From contig JAWZYU010000019.1 in the NCBI GenBank assembly GCA_038380435.1, positions 33,133,801 to 33,197,800 on the forward strand: DNA of 64,000 nucleotides, written 5' to 3'. Of this stretch, positions 41,131-51,150 are shown piece after piece. The stretch's first letter is position 1; each line of letters starts with the position of its first letter. The notes below the pieces were generated by a model that saw only the letters and a program-made list of their open reading frames with translations, did no database searches and had not been told where the DNA came from. Origin of the DNA: Ryuthela nishihirai (lineage: Eukaryota; Arthropoda; Arachnida; Araneae; Heptathelidae). Both the position numbers and the translations under genes were made by a program.

Positions 41131-42508
41131 ATGGTGACCCTATTTTTCTGGAGAACATAAAGGAAAAATTAGAAATTTTTTCATAATAAAAAACGCAGGT
41201 TGCGTTTATTTGTTTCACTGAAACTAAAAAGCTTTATAACATTTATTATAAAATATAAGCACATACATAGCGTTTTAAACAATCATATTATTACTTAAAA
41301 ATTTTAATTTTGATACTTTTCAGAAAAATGAACTTTTTTTAATAAATCAGGTTTGTGTTTTAAAAATTCATAAAATTGTATATAGTTCATGTCGAAGTTG
41401 CATTTGGTATAAATGTATGCTTTCAATGTTTCGATTTTTAATTGGGTTTTTCACTGGTCCACATATTATTCACTAATAAAAGTATTCCTTCAGTGGGGGC
41501 ATTAGATCCAGGGAGACACAAGCAAAATTCAATGATTTTTAAAATGTTTTAAAAGATACGTGTTTATCTGTGAAATATTAAAAAATTTCAACCCATCTAC
41601 GATTGCAGAACTCGCCATTTTGCTGCCATTCTTCGATCTTTTCACCGGTGATATAACTTTTAATACACGAAACTTCATCAAATAGTTTGCTATCATTTAT
41701 ATTTAAGTTCCAGTGACTGGAAATGTTGTACAGAATGAAACACCAAGATGCTTTGTTTAGTGCTAACTGTTTTACTTTGTCATCGAAAATTTTGCTAACA
41801 AGGAACGAGTTTAACGATTTACTCGATGAAGCCCTGACTTCAGCTTCTTTGTGTTTTGATGTCTGTAAATGCTGTGTAATTGCTGATCTGCCACTATTCG
41901 CGATATTAAAATTTGCCGATCATTTATTACATTTGATGTCACTATCCGTTATTCCTCTTTTAATGAAAGGAAATTCTTCCCCTAATGTTTTGCTGAAAAT
42001 ACATTTTCTTTTGGGTGTCATGACAATGGGCCTACAAAACAAAAATTAATGTGTAATAACAAAAACAATATTAAGCTTTACCTGCTCTAACATACAATAC
42101 GTTTTGAACGAACTCCCTACGCAAAGTATTAATGTTGAGCCAAAGTACACCAGTGACAACGCAGCGTCTAGACGCCCACTCACTCCTACCACAGCTTCTA
42201 CACTACCCACATAGTCAAGTACAATATGTACACGCGCATCAACGACGCAGCCATAGATTACTCGCCACTAGCGAGTGCCGGTGAAATGACAGTTTCATGT
42301 TTCTATGAGCCGTGTGTTGCGCACCAATATTCAGTTTACTATTTTAATTCGCAAAATAAAAAGGGATATCAATGGCCGTTTAGAAAAAAGGAGGAAAGCG
42401 TTTTAGAAAAAAGGGACAAAATGGCCGTTTTAGAAAAAAAAATAAATCTAAAGGACAGAGCAGTGAAATAAAGGACTGTCCTCTTAAAGGACGTATTGGT
42501 CATCGTAC
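41131..42508 (-). mobile_element. Internally deleted hAT transposon
   Basis: CTATTATT (41123-41130) and CTATTATA (42509-42516) match at 7 of 8 positions, the size expected for a hAT duplication. Both ends carry a GGTGACC / GGTCATC-type motif in inverted orientation, although the alignment is offset by about two bases, so the exact ends are uncertain. Inside, on the minus strand, lies a degraded hAT transposase lacking its catalytic core. The 5' part (42060-42508) is non-coding. The element lies directly left of the 132-bp satellite. Confidence 0.65.
41320..42021 (-). pseudogene. hAT-family transposase, core deleted
   Basis: From ATG at 42021 the minus strand reads MTPKRKCIFSKTLGEEFPFI and then a BED-like zinc-finger region, with C-N-K followed by TGA where a second Cys codon is expected, then a QHLQTSKHKE His motif. 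After WCFILYNISSHW the sequence jumps to SKLFDEVSCIKSYITGEKIE and CNRRWVEIF, which lie C-terminal of the catalytic core in hAT proteins. The hallmark dimerisation motif follows in shifted frames: PGSNAPTEGILLLVNNMWTS, then QLKIETLKAYIYTKC and a final KVHFSEKYQN. The RNase H-like catalytic core is absent. DNA binding might once have survived, but stops and frameshifts make it a pseudogene. Confidence 0.85.
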
Positions 42509-42654
42509 CTATTATACAAGTCATCATTTCACACTAATATTGTAGTTTTTAAAACAATACCAGATAGAGGATATGACTTTTAAACATTACTTTTTAAATA
42601 TTTACATCTAATAACTATTTCGAAACTTTAGTTTTAATTTTCGAATTAGTGCTC

Positions 42655-45010
42655 AGGCCTAACAGTTCATCTGTTTAAAATTTTATCACTGTTACTTTTT
42701 ATTTCTCTCTGTTAACTTTGAATCACTGTCTGTTGCTTTTAATCGCTATCAGCTGCTGTTATTCTATATTAATTTTTATCACTGTATTTAATAATCACAA
42801 CTGTTAAATATTTATCACTATTACTTCTTATTGCTATCTGTTACTACCAACCACTGTTTTTTGTTTTTTATCACTTTCTATTGCTGTTAATTATTCTCTA
42901 TTAATTTTTATCACTGTATTTAATAATCACAACTGTTAAATATTTATCACTATTACTTCTTATTGCTATCTGTTACTACCAACCACTGGTTTTTGTTTTT
43001 TATCACTTTCTATTGCTGTTAATTATTCTCTATTAATTTTTATCACTGTATTTAATAATCACAACTGTTAAATTTTTATCACCATTACTTCTTATTGCTA
43101 TCTGTTACTACCACTTTTTTTTTCTTTTCTTTTTATCACTTTCTGTTGCTGTTAATTATTTTCTATTAATTTTTATCACTGTATTTAATAATCACAACTG
43201 TTAAATATTTATCACTATTACTTCTTATTGCTATCTGTTACTACCAACCACTGTTTTTTGTTTTTTATCACTTTCTATTGCTGTTAATTATTCTCTATTA
43301 ATTTTTATCACTGTATTTAATAATCACAACTGTTAAATTTTTATCACCATTACTTCTTATTGCTATCTGTTACTACCAACCACTTTTTTTTTCTTTTCTT
43401 TTTATCACTTTCTGTTGCTGTTAATTATTTTCTATTAATTTTTATCACTGTATTTAATAATCACAACTGTTAAATATTTATCACTATTACTTCTTATTGC
43501 TATCTGTTACTACCAACCACTGTTTTTTGTTTTTTATCACTTTCTATTGCTGTTAATTATTCTCTATTAATTTTTATCACTGTATTTAATAATCACAACT
43601 GTTAAATATTTATCACTATTACTTCTTATTGCTATCTGTTACTACCAACCACTGTTTTTTGTTTTTTATCACTTTCTATTGCTGTTAATTATTCTCTATT
43701 AATTTTTATCACTGTATTTAATAATCACAACTGTTAAATTTTTATCACCATTACTTCTTATTGCTATCTGTTACTACCAACCACTTTTTTTTTCTTTTCT
43801 TTTTATCACTTTCTGTTGCTGTTAATTATTTTCTATTAATTTTTATCACTGTATTTAATAATCACAACTGTTAAATATTTATCACTATTACTTCTTATTG
43901 CTATCTGTTACTACCAACCACTGTTTTTTGTTTTTTATCACTTTCTATTGCTGTTAATTATTCTCTATTAATTTTTATCACTGTATTTAATAATCACAAC
44001 TGTTAAATTTTTATCACCATTACTTCTTATTGCTATCTGTTACTACCAACCACTTTTTTTTTCTTTTCTTTTTATCACTTTCTGTTGCTGTTAATTATTT
44101 TCTATTAATTTTTATCACTGTATTTAATAATCACAACTGTTAAATATTTATCACTATTACTTCTTATTGCTATCTGTTACTACCAACCACTGTTTTTTGT
44201 TTTTTATCACTTTCTATTGCTGTTAATTATTCTCTATTAATTTTTATCACTGTATTTAATAATCACAACTGTTAAATATTTATCACTATTACTTCTTATT
44301 GCTATCTGTTACTACCAACCACTGTTTTTTGTTTTTTATCACTTTCTATTGCTGTTAATTATTCTCTATTAATTTTTATCACTGTATTTAATAATCACAA
44401 CTGTTAAATTTTTATCACCATTACTTCTTATTGCTATCTGTTACTACCAACCACTTTTTTTTTCTTTTCTTTTTATCACTTTCTGTTGCTGTTAATTATT
44501 TTCTATTGATTTTTATCACTGTATTTAATAATCACAACTGTTAAATTTTTATCACCATTACTTCTTATTGCTATCTGTTACTACCAACCACTTTTTTTTT
44601 CTTTTCTTTTTATCACTCTCTGTTGCTGTTAATTACCCTCTATTAATTATCACTGTATTTAATAATCACAACTGTTAAATTTTTATCACTATTGCTTCTT
44701 ATTGCTATCTGTTACTACCAACTACTGTTTTTTGCTTTTTATCACTTTCTGTCGCTGTTAATTATCCTCTGTTAATTTTTAGCACTGCATTTAATAATCA
44801 CAATTGTTAAATTTTTATCACTATTACTTCTTATTGCTATCTGTTACTACTAACCAATGTTTTTTTGCTTTTTATCACTTTCTGTTGCTGTTAATTATTC
44901 TCTATGCATTTTTATCACTGTGTTTAATAATCACAACTGTTAAATTTTTTATCATTCTCACTTTATTTTGCTATCCATTATTGTTGATAACTGTCTGTTT
45001 CTTTTATTAC
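42655..45010. repeat. 132-bp satellite with higher-order organisation
   Basis: TTTAATAATCACAACTGTTA marks monomers starting at 42787, 42919, 43051, 43184, 43316, 43453, 43585, 43717, 43854, 43986, 44123, 44255, 44387, 44524, 44658, 44790 and 44923. Two monomer types alternate. Type A (132 bp) has AAATATTTATCACTATTAC and CCACTGTTTTTTG. Type B (133-138 bp) has AAATTTTTATCACCATTAC and CCACTTTTTTTTTC. The order AABAB repeats with periods of 666 and 670 bp, then degrades to AABB plus mixed units. The array is T-rich on the plus strand and has no coding capacity. Confidence 0.95.
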
Positions 45011-45289
45011 TCTCTGTTGAACGCAGTAATGAAGCCGGTGCACGTATGACTAATTAAACTGAATTTCACGCAAAAATTATACGACTATCAATTACTCCGT
45101 TAGCTGTCAATGAGCTGATTGTTTTTTCAAGGCACCGTGTGACTAGTATAGCACCTACAGCATTTATAGACTAATTTTAATCTTAGTTTAATTCTGCATA
45201 TTTTGTTACCTACAATTCTAATGAAATATAATTTGCATTTTTAAGATCACTAGGTGGTTTTTATTTACATCATTAAAGTGAACTAAGTA
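45011..45289. other. AT-rich flank, no feature
   Basis: Sequence between the satellite and the LINE fragment. Nothing recognised. Confidence 0.4.
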
Positions 45290-45860
45290 TGGAAACAACT
45301 TGATGCCTTTGATTCTAGATGCTTACGCAGTATCTTGGGGCAGGTGGTTTGATTTTGAAATGATGAGGTTTGCAAAGGAGTCGGCAACCTCCTTTGAGCA
45401 GCATATTGTGCAGAGAGAGACTCCGTTGGTTTGATCATGTTACCCGTGTCGAATACTATAGATTAGGGATCTGAACGTGGGGTATGCGGTAAAAGTTTTT
45501 GGGGTACGTTGTGGGAACTCAAAAGTCGCTAGATCTAGTAACAAAGTAAAACTAACCATTGTTATACTATAACTATAGTTTTATCTATCTATACAAGGGG
45601 TAAGCTATAGATTAGGTCTATCTATACAAGGTATGCTATAGATTAGTGAATATGATTATGAACATTGTGCCTAAAGGCCTCAGAAAGAAGGGGAGACCTA
45701 GGATGAGGTGGTCAGACAATTTAAAACAGGACCTGGTGGGAATTGGTCTACAGTGGTCCGATGCAGCAGATTTAGTCCAGGACAGATGTGTTTGGAGAAT
45801 TAAATTGCACAATCTGTTTGGATCTCCGTAACTCATAGCTGTTTGATGATGATGTCTGAG
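45290..45860 (+). mobile_element. RTE-type LINE 3' end, interrupted
   Basis: LDAFDSRCLRSIL-like codons at about 45300 (TTTGATTCTAGATGCTTACG), GGCAACCTCCTTTGAGCAG and GAGACTCCGTTGGTTTGATC match the complement of 35500-35620. After an inserted MITE fragment, NIVPKGLRKKGRPRMRWSDN follows. The end CATAGCTGTTTGATGATGATG carries the family's 3' tail. Same family as the element at 35230, more diverged. Confidence 0.88.
45466..45630. mobile_element. hAT MITE fragment
   Basis: GGGATCTGAACGTGGGGTATG, AAAAGTCGCTAGATCTAG and TATCTATACAAGGGGTA match the MITE family's left two thirds. ATAGATTA appears at its left edge and twice at its right edge, bracketing a small tandem duplication, which fits an 8-bp hAT duplication that has since rearranged. 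The right terminus is missing. Confidence 0.7.
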
Positions 45861-45904
45861 CTCGGTATCGTACAGGTGGCTCTAGCTGAATCTACATTCT
45901 GCAC

Positions 45905-46135
45905 CGGTGCGAATGGGAAACCGATGGGCTTGGAAAGACCGCCGTCAGCCAGATGGGATATTAAGCCGTGGTTCCGTTTCAGTAGGACACGTCAAAGAAC
46001 ATGCTGGATTACCTTGATGTTATGCTACCTCTGTCTCCTAAACAGCTTTCCAGTGGGTCCCTTTACTCGCCCTTCTTTGAGCCTTTGGAGTCCTTGTGAC
46101 CTGACCATTTAGCTCAATGCGTGAAAAACCAACCA
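45905..46135 (+). mobile_element. SINE-A, 5'-truncated
   Basis: GAAACCGATGGGCTTGGAAAG, GATGGGATATTAAGCCGTGG, CTTTCCAGTGGGTCCCTTT, then GTGACCTGACCATTTAGC and a decayed AACCAACCAACC tail. No head. Confidence 0.82.
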
Positions 46136-46433
46136 ACCAACGCAAGACTGACTTGACAACGTGTTTCGAACAAAACTGGCTGCAAGCTATCACGCAACAA
46201 TTACCCCACTGTTTTGCAACAGCTGGATTCAGGAACAATGCGATGAAGGAGGAAACTGTCGCTATTACTTACACATGCGTTATTCAGGGTAGGGGAGTCA
46301 GTCAGTAATCGATGATACCATCGCAATACCTGAAAATTCCCATCCATCACTACCAATTTTACTTCGTTCCTGAAAAGTTAAGCACGGATTAATGAAATGT
46401 TCATATTTCGAAATACAATAAGATAAATCATTG

Positions 46434-46822
46434 AGTTGGGATGTTTTACCTCTGGGCGGCATTTTTTTGCACACCATGGGCTAAATGGCCAGGTCACAAA
46501 GACCCCGAAGTCTCAGAGAAGGTTGGGGGAGAGGACCCACTAGAACAGCTGTTGGTAGACAGATGGTAGCCTCCCGTCAAGGCCATCCAGCGTGTTCTTT
46601 AGCGTGCACAGGGTATGTCTCTCCCGTACATGTGGCCACGGCTTAATCTCCCGTCCGATGGACGGCGGCCGTATTATTCAAGCCTATCGGTGTCCCCTAC
46701 TGACCGTGGGCAGGGCGGGCAATTTTGCGGAGATAAGTCTCAACGCTGACCCATCTGGGACTTGAACCTAGGAACTGCAGATTACGAACCTGGTGCGCTA
46801 CCGACTAAGCCACCCCGTCCCC
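46434..46822 (-). mobile_element. SINE-A, full length
   Basis: GTTGGGATGTTTTACCTCTG through the complete body to CTACCGACTAAGCCACCCCG. Mildly diverged, with the head intact. No confident target-site duplication found. Confidence 0.93.
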
Positions 46823-46854
46823 TCTTTTAAAGTAAAAAGACTTCTAATTCCATA

Positions 46855-47240
46855 AACATGATACTGGATTTATCTACACTTATAAAAATGCAGTAGTAAA
46901 GTATCGCAGGATATGTCCTGTAGACATGAGACTCATGAAAATTCACTTTACCCGATAACACGCCAGGCGTGATAATCATATACCATCACTGATTACCTTT
47001 GCAAACAGCTAATGTGACATATAGATTTTGAACTTTTCCAACAGCTAATATGACTTATATTCCGTATATTATTTGATTCGCTGGTGGCGCCATCTATTGT
47101 CGGAAAAACGGATAATCAAGTTTTTATATATGATGGAATTTAATATTTTTCATTCTCGCTCATGGCGTTAAATCAATAATTTAGCAGTAAAGTATCACAA
47201 CAGATGTCCTGTAGACATCGAACTCATGAAATAGCTGAAA
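46855..47240. repeat. Paired direct repeats
   Basis: AGTAAAGTATCGCAGGATAT at about 46892 and AGTAAAGTATCACAACAGAT at about 47184 start two related segments of about 48 bp that share GTCCTGTAGACAT and ACTCATGAAA. Between them AACAGCTAATGTGACATATA is also duplicated (AACAGCTAATATGACTTATA). GGCGCCATCTATTGT lies in the middle. There is no coding potential. Could be a solo terminal-repeat structure, but this is unproven. Confidence 0.5.
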
Positions 47241-47305
47241 AAAAAAACTGGTTTTGACATGAGGTTTACTTAACAGAATATGTGACCTCTGTCTATACAC
47301 CCAAT

Positions 47306-47651
47306 AGGGACGGTAGTCTGTAGCACATCAGGCTCATAATCTGCAGTTCTCAAGTTCAAGTCCCATCTGGGCCAGCATTGAGATTATTATCTATAAAACT
47401 CCCCACTTCGCATTACCTTCGTTCAGTGGGGAACACCAATGGGCTTGGGAAGGCCACAGTCTGTCTGATGGGACGTTAAGCCGTGGTCCCGTGTGTGTGA
47501 GAGGCATAGCTTGGACACCTTAAAGAACACACTGGATGACCTTGACGGTAGCCTACCATCTGCATCCTAAAAGCTGGCCAGTGAATCCCCTGTTCCCAAC
47601 CTTCTTGGGGTCCTTGTGACCTGGACATTTAGCCCATTCTGTACAAAAAAG
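47306..47651 (+). mobile_element. SINE-A, diverged
   Basis: Head GACGGTAGTCTGTAGCACATC and CAAGTTCAAGTCCC, followed by the full body to CATTTAGCCCATTCTGTAC. Tail lost. Old copy. Confidence 0.88.
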
Positions 47652-48029
47652 TTATATAAAACTCCGTTGTATCTAATCTTCTTATACTAAGAGATTATGT
47701 AACCACTTCGTGTTCATCAGGATATCCGCTGTCCCTGACTATTGTCACGTGTCCTCGAGCGCTTCGCACGACTGAGGGTTTTTGGTATAAAAGAGGGGCT
47801 TGGAAAGAGTAGGAGGACGGAAAAATCTTTTTTTTTTTCAGCTAATTGTTTCAGGAGTCACAAAAATTTACGCATAGGAAAAGGTTTTCAAAGCCTAAGA
47901 CCAAATCCACTTCGTCGATATATCTTGTACAATGCTATACAAAATGAAGATCTCAAAACTTGTTTTGAAAATAAAAGAAAACTTCTAAATATCACGAATT
48001 GTTAACTATTTACTGCACAAAATATACAC
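47652..48029. other. No gene recognised
   Basis: An 87-codon frame at 47742-48005 has no recognisable domain and neutral-looking composition. No repeat family matched. Confidence 0.35.
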
Positions 48030-48235
48030 TTCCCTACCAAAATATTGGAAAACTGTCATGTTATGTCAAAGGGAATCTAATTTTAAAGTTCTATAATTTT
48101 AAAATATTCATTTAATGGAAAAATGTGATTGGAGATATATTAGAGATCATAAACAAATCTATTTAAATCTCGATTTTCAATAATATTCGTTCTGTATTAA
48201 TAGAGCTATGGAAGCTAGAATACCTCACAACAGTA
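48030..48235 (+). repeat. Dispersed repeat family E
   Basis: CTACCAAAATATTGGAAAAC, GTCATGTTATGTCAAAGGGA, TTTAATGGAAAAATGTGAT, TTTAAATCTCGATTTTCAA, GAGCTATGGAAGCTAGAATA. It aligns along its length with 63060-63270, which makes these two the best-preserved pair. Non-coding. Confidence 0.75.
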
Positions 48236-48374
48236 ATGCATCATAAGATTTTACCTTAGATATAAATTGAAATTTAAATAATAAGTATTGTTTCAAACCA
48301 TTAAATAAATATGTATATTAGAAGTTGACGTAAATTATTATTTCAGTGCCAGACAATTATAAATGATTTTTGTT

Positions 48375-48658
48375 GGGTTGGGTTGTTGGATTGTTTTACC
48401 TCTGAGCGGCACATTTTTTGCACACTATGGGTCAGGTCACATGGACCCCGAAGGCTCAGAGAAGGTTGGGGACCCACTGGAACAGCTATTGGGATACAGA
48501 TAGTAGCCTCCCGTCAAGGCCATCCAGCGTGTTCTTTAGCGTGCACAGGGTATGGCTCTCCCACACACGGAGCCACGGCTTAACGTTCAATCCGACGGAC
48601 GGTGGCTTTTCCCAGCCCATTGGTGTCCCCTACTGACCGTGGGCAGGGCGGGGAATTC
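48375..48658 (-). mobile_element. SINE-A, 5'-truncated with 10-bp TSD
   Basis: GATTTTTGTT at 48365-48374 and 48659-48668 bounds a copy that begins at the AACCC-type tail complement and stops at GGGCAGGGCGGGGAATTC, so about 100 bases including the tRNA head are missing. A truncated copy with a perfect duplication must have been truncated during insertion, as in target-primed reverse transcription. Confidence 0.93.
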
Positions 48659-48668
48659 GATTTTTGTT

Positions 48669-48835
48669 ATCTACGGGACCTGGGTTCGAGCCCCGGATTA
48701 AGGCATGGATGTATGTGTCGTTTTTCTGCTGAGGTCCTGCCATCCTCTCAGACCTTCTACTACGGCATATAAACTGGCAGGCTCCTGTCAGACCTCTGTG
48801 GCAAGCAGCTGCTTGAAGGGGTAATTATTAATCAT
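48669..48835 (+). mobile_element. SINE-B, head partly missing
   Basis: ATCTACGGGACCTGGGTTCG (box B), the CTGACAGGCTCCTGTCAGAC-like segment and CAAGCAGCTGCTTGAAGGG, then an A/T tail. The box-A part is absent. The truncated SINE-A is inserted right at its left edge. Confidence 0.9.
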
Positions 48836-48849
48836 TATTTTTTTAAACA

Positions 48850-48985
48850 AGATAATTTATTCTTAAACCTCCCAGCTTCCATAACTCTTTAAATCTAACG
48901 AATATTGTTGAAAATCAAGATTCAAATAGATTTGATTATGACCTTTAATTTATCTTCAGTCACATTTTGCCATTAAATCCACATC
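48850..48985 (-). repeat. Dispersed repeat family E, inverted fragment
   Basis: Complement of family E: CCCAGCTTCCATAACTCTTT, CGAATATTGTTGAAAATCAAG, ATTTAAATAG-like and CACATTTTGCCATTAAAT. Confidence 0.65.
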
Positions 48986-49807
48986 TCAATCATTTTTTGC
49001 ATTCCGTTTAAGTCGAACATTTTCGCCACTCTTCCCCCTAAATAACAGCTAAATAATTTACATTTCATTTTACACAAGAGACAATTACATTCGCTATAAT
49101 TTACAAACATCAGTTTCTAAGAGCAGTCATCTAATTTAAAGCTTATCAATACATTTATCAAAACGTTTTATGATCATTATTCCTGCTCTGTCGTCAAGAA
49201 ATTAATTCCACAGAGTGTGGTGAAACCGGCGAAAGCGAAACGATCTACAATTATCTGCACTAAAACCAAACGATTAGAATGTATGTGTGCATCGTCCTCC
49301 AGAAACTAAGGGAACCATGAACACCACCACCGTCATGTGCAAGACAGACTCCATCAGGTCTGCATGCTATTCCCAATGGACCCGTAATCTCTGCCCACAC
49401 TGATGATAAGTACATGGCCGTGCTCCGGCAAATGCGGCCAACGCTGACTCCGATAATAGTCCAATGGGAGACCGACCATGACAAATAATGCTAGCAGGAA
49501 TCTTTGGCGCGTGGCTTATTACTGAGTTCCGTGGAATAATGAGTGTGTGTGTGTGCTGCTAAAACTCTGGAGAGGGAGCGTCCTTTAATTAAACCGATGA
49601 ACGGTTTTGATCATATATCATCTCTCCAATCTCGAACAAATATTTCGTGACTGTTCAAGATGTGGTTAGCCTGGTGGTGTAAATCTTTTTAATCAGTGAT
49701 TGCTAAACATTTATTGGGAGAGAAACATTTTAATGATCTTTCATGGGGCACTTAGACCACAAATCAATGAGCATGACGTCATAGAAGTGAACGTCAATGG
49801 GATAAAA
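48986..49807. other. No gene recognised
   Basis: Mixed-composition DNA. 49270-49500 is GC-richer with CACCACCACCGTCATGTGCA and a 74-codon minus-strand frame without a recognisable domain. A (GT)n run lies at 49543-49556. Confidence 0.35.
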
Positions 49808-50010
49808 TGGCGTACAAAGAAATTCACAGCTCATCTTTGATTTCATTAAGTATTTTAACCACTATCAAGATGTTTTTAGTTAAAAGGATAAATTTGGGTG
49901 TTGAGGAAAAATTGTCTTGGACTGGGTGGGATGTGATATACAGCTTGACAGTGGTTAAAATACTTAGTGAAATCAATGATGAGGTGTAAATTTCTTTGTT
50001 CGATATATTG
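49808..50010. repeat. Inverted repeat of SINE-C tails
   Basis: AAAGAAATTCACAGCTCATC ... AAGTATTTTAACCACTATCA (49817-49870) is mirrored by the complement at about 49945-50005 (CAGTGGTTAAAATACTTAGT ... TGAGGTGTAAATTTCTTTG). Between them lies a 5'-truncated SINE-C body on the minus strand (complement contains CCAAGACAATTTTTCCTC). This is two tail segments back to back, able to form a long hairpin. Confidence 0.8.
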
Positions 50011-50212
50011 GTACTACTTACTAGACCAGAAGTGAAGCAGATCCTGATTTGCTCACAGATAAACATCAGCCAGGAAGATCTTGTGGCGTGGCGTCACGTG
50101 CCTATGGCTAAGAAGGTTATAGGGTAGATGGAACCCCCAAATGCACTTAAAATGACAGTGATTGACTAGATGGTATGTAAAATAACATCAGTAGTGGAGA
50201 AGAGATTGATTG

Positions 50213-50365
50213 GCGACCGGTAGCTCAGCGGTCATAGCACCTGACGTATCATCAGGAGGACGTGGGTTGATATCCCACCCGACTCAAGACAATTTTTCCT
50301 CTACATCCATCTTTATCATGTTGATTAAAATCAGCTTGATAGTGGTTAAAATCCTTAGGATAAAA
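50213..50365 (+). mobile_element. SINE-C
   Basis: Head CCGGTAGCTCAGCGGTCATA (box A) and GTGGGTTGATATCCCACCC (box B), then CAAGACAATTTTTCCTC, and tail ATAGTGGTTAAAATCC. Same organisation as 29905-30065. 50366-50620 after it is AT-rich without features, apart from a G run and T run near 50590-50625. Confidence 0.85.
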
Positions 50366-50627
50366 GTGACGTAGTTTAACAATTCTAAATATCCAGTTGG
50401 TCCACGTTAGATGATCCAAGCTTTCCTGCAGCCATGTTTCGATTGTTATATAGAATCATTATAAAGGAATATCCATATTTTAAAATGTTATATTTTATTT
50501 AAAAAATCAAATAATAGAGGTGGCTGTGGGTGAAATTCTCAAAGTTATGAGGCGGAGAGTTAATATAATATGGTGGCAGAACATAGTTTTTTTGGGGGGA
50601 GGGATTTTTATTTATTTTTTTTTTCCA

Positions 50628-50735
50628 TCATGGATGTGTGTGTCGTTTTTCTGCTGAGGTCCTGCCATCCTCTCAGATCTCCTATGTGGCATATAAACTG
50701 ACCTCTGTGGCAAGCAGCTGCTTGAGGGGTATTTT
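50628..50735 (+). mobile_element. SINE-B, 5'-truncated
   Basis: ATCATGGATGTGTGTGTCGT, CTGAGGTCCTGCCATCCTCT and CAAGCAGCTGCTTGAGGGG, with the CAGGCTCCTGTCAG segment deleted. Directly followed by another SINE-B in the same orientation. Confidence 0.88.
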
Positions 50736-50738
50736 TTA

Positions 50739-50938
50739 GCCGTCCCATGGCGGAGTGGTTAGAGCGCTTGCCTACTGATCTACGGGACCTGGGTTCGAAC
50801 CCGGGTAAGGCATGGTTGTGAGTGTTGTTTTTCTGCTGAGGTCCTGCCATCCTCTACTGTGGTATATAAACTGACAGGCTCCTGTCTGACCTCTATGGCA
50901 AGCAGCTGCTTGAGGGGGTATTTATTTTATTTTTTATG
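50739..50938 (+). mobile_element. SINE-B, full-length reference copy
   Basis: GCCGTCCCATGGCGGAGTGG and GGTTCGAACCCGGGTAAGGC form an almost complete tRNA-like fold (Leu/Ser-like box A), followed by the body (CTGACAGGCTCCTGTCTGAC) and CAAGCAGCTGCTTGAGGGGG with a T/A tail. A tRNA finder may call this as a tRNA gene, but it is a SINE head. Confidence 0.93.
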
Positions 50939-50944
50939 GAATAA

Positions 50945-51150
50945 AAATTTTACAGCTTTTTTTAATCTGTTTCTAATGCCGGACATAAATTATGAGGCTA
51001 AAATAAAATAATACAAAGACACACCTTTTGGATTTCAAAGCAGGTAGACAAGTTTGAGATTTCGTAGAAGATAAGCGGATTTTCGGAGGGCAAGTTCCCG
51101 GACCATTTGGTTTCCTCCCACCCCAACTCTTGGGTACGTCTCTGCATGGT
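50945..51150 (+). repeat. Dispersed repeat family F
   Basis: GAGGCTAAAATAAAATAATA, TTCAAAGCAGGTAGACAAG, TTTGAGATTTCG, AGCGGATTTTCGGAGGG align with 34428-34650. Again adjacent to SINE-B. Confidence 0.6.

Noticed and set aside
41723..42049. 108-codon plus-strand frame as a gene
   Set aside because: The complementary strand carries clear hAT transposase motifs, so this frame is an antisense shadow.
42787..44923. CRISPR-like array
   Set aside because: The units are contiguous satellite monomers of 132-138 bp without unique spacers, in a eukaryotic context.
50739..50812. tRNA gene-like fold (also at 6672, 12218, 29908, 50213 and other SINE heads)
   Set aside because: Each is the 5' part of a dispersed SINE with the same downstream body, and several have target-site duplications. 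None stands alone with a T-run terminator, so they are tRNA-derived SINE heads.
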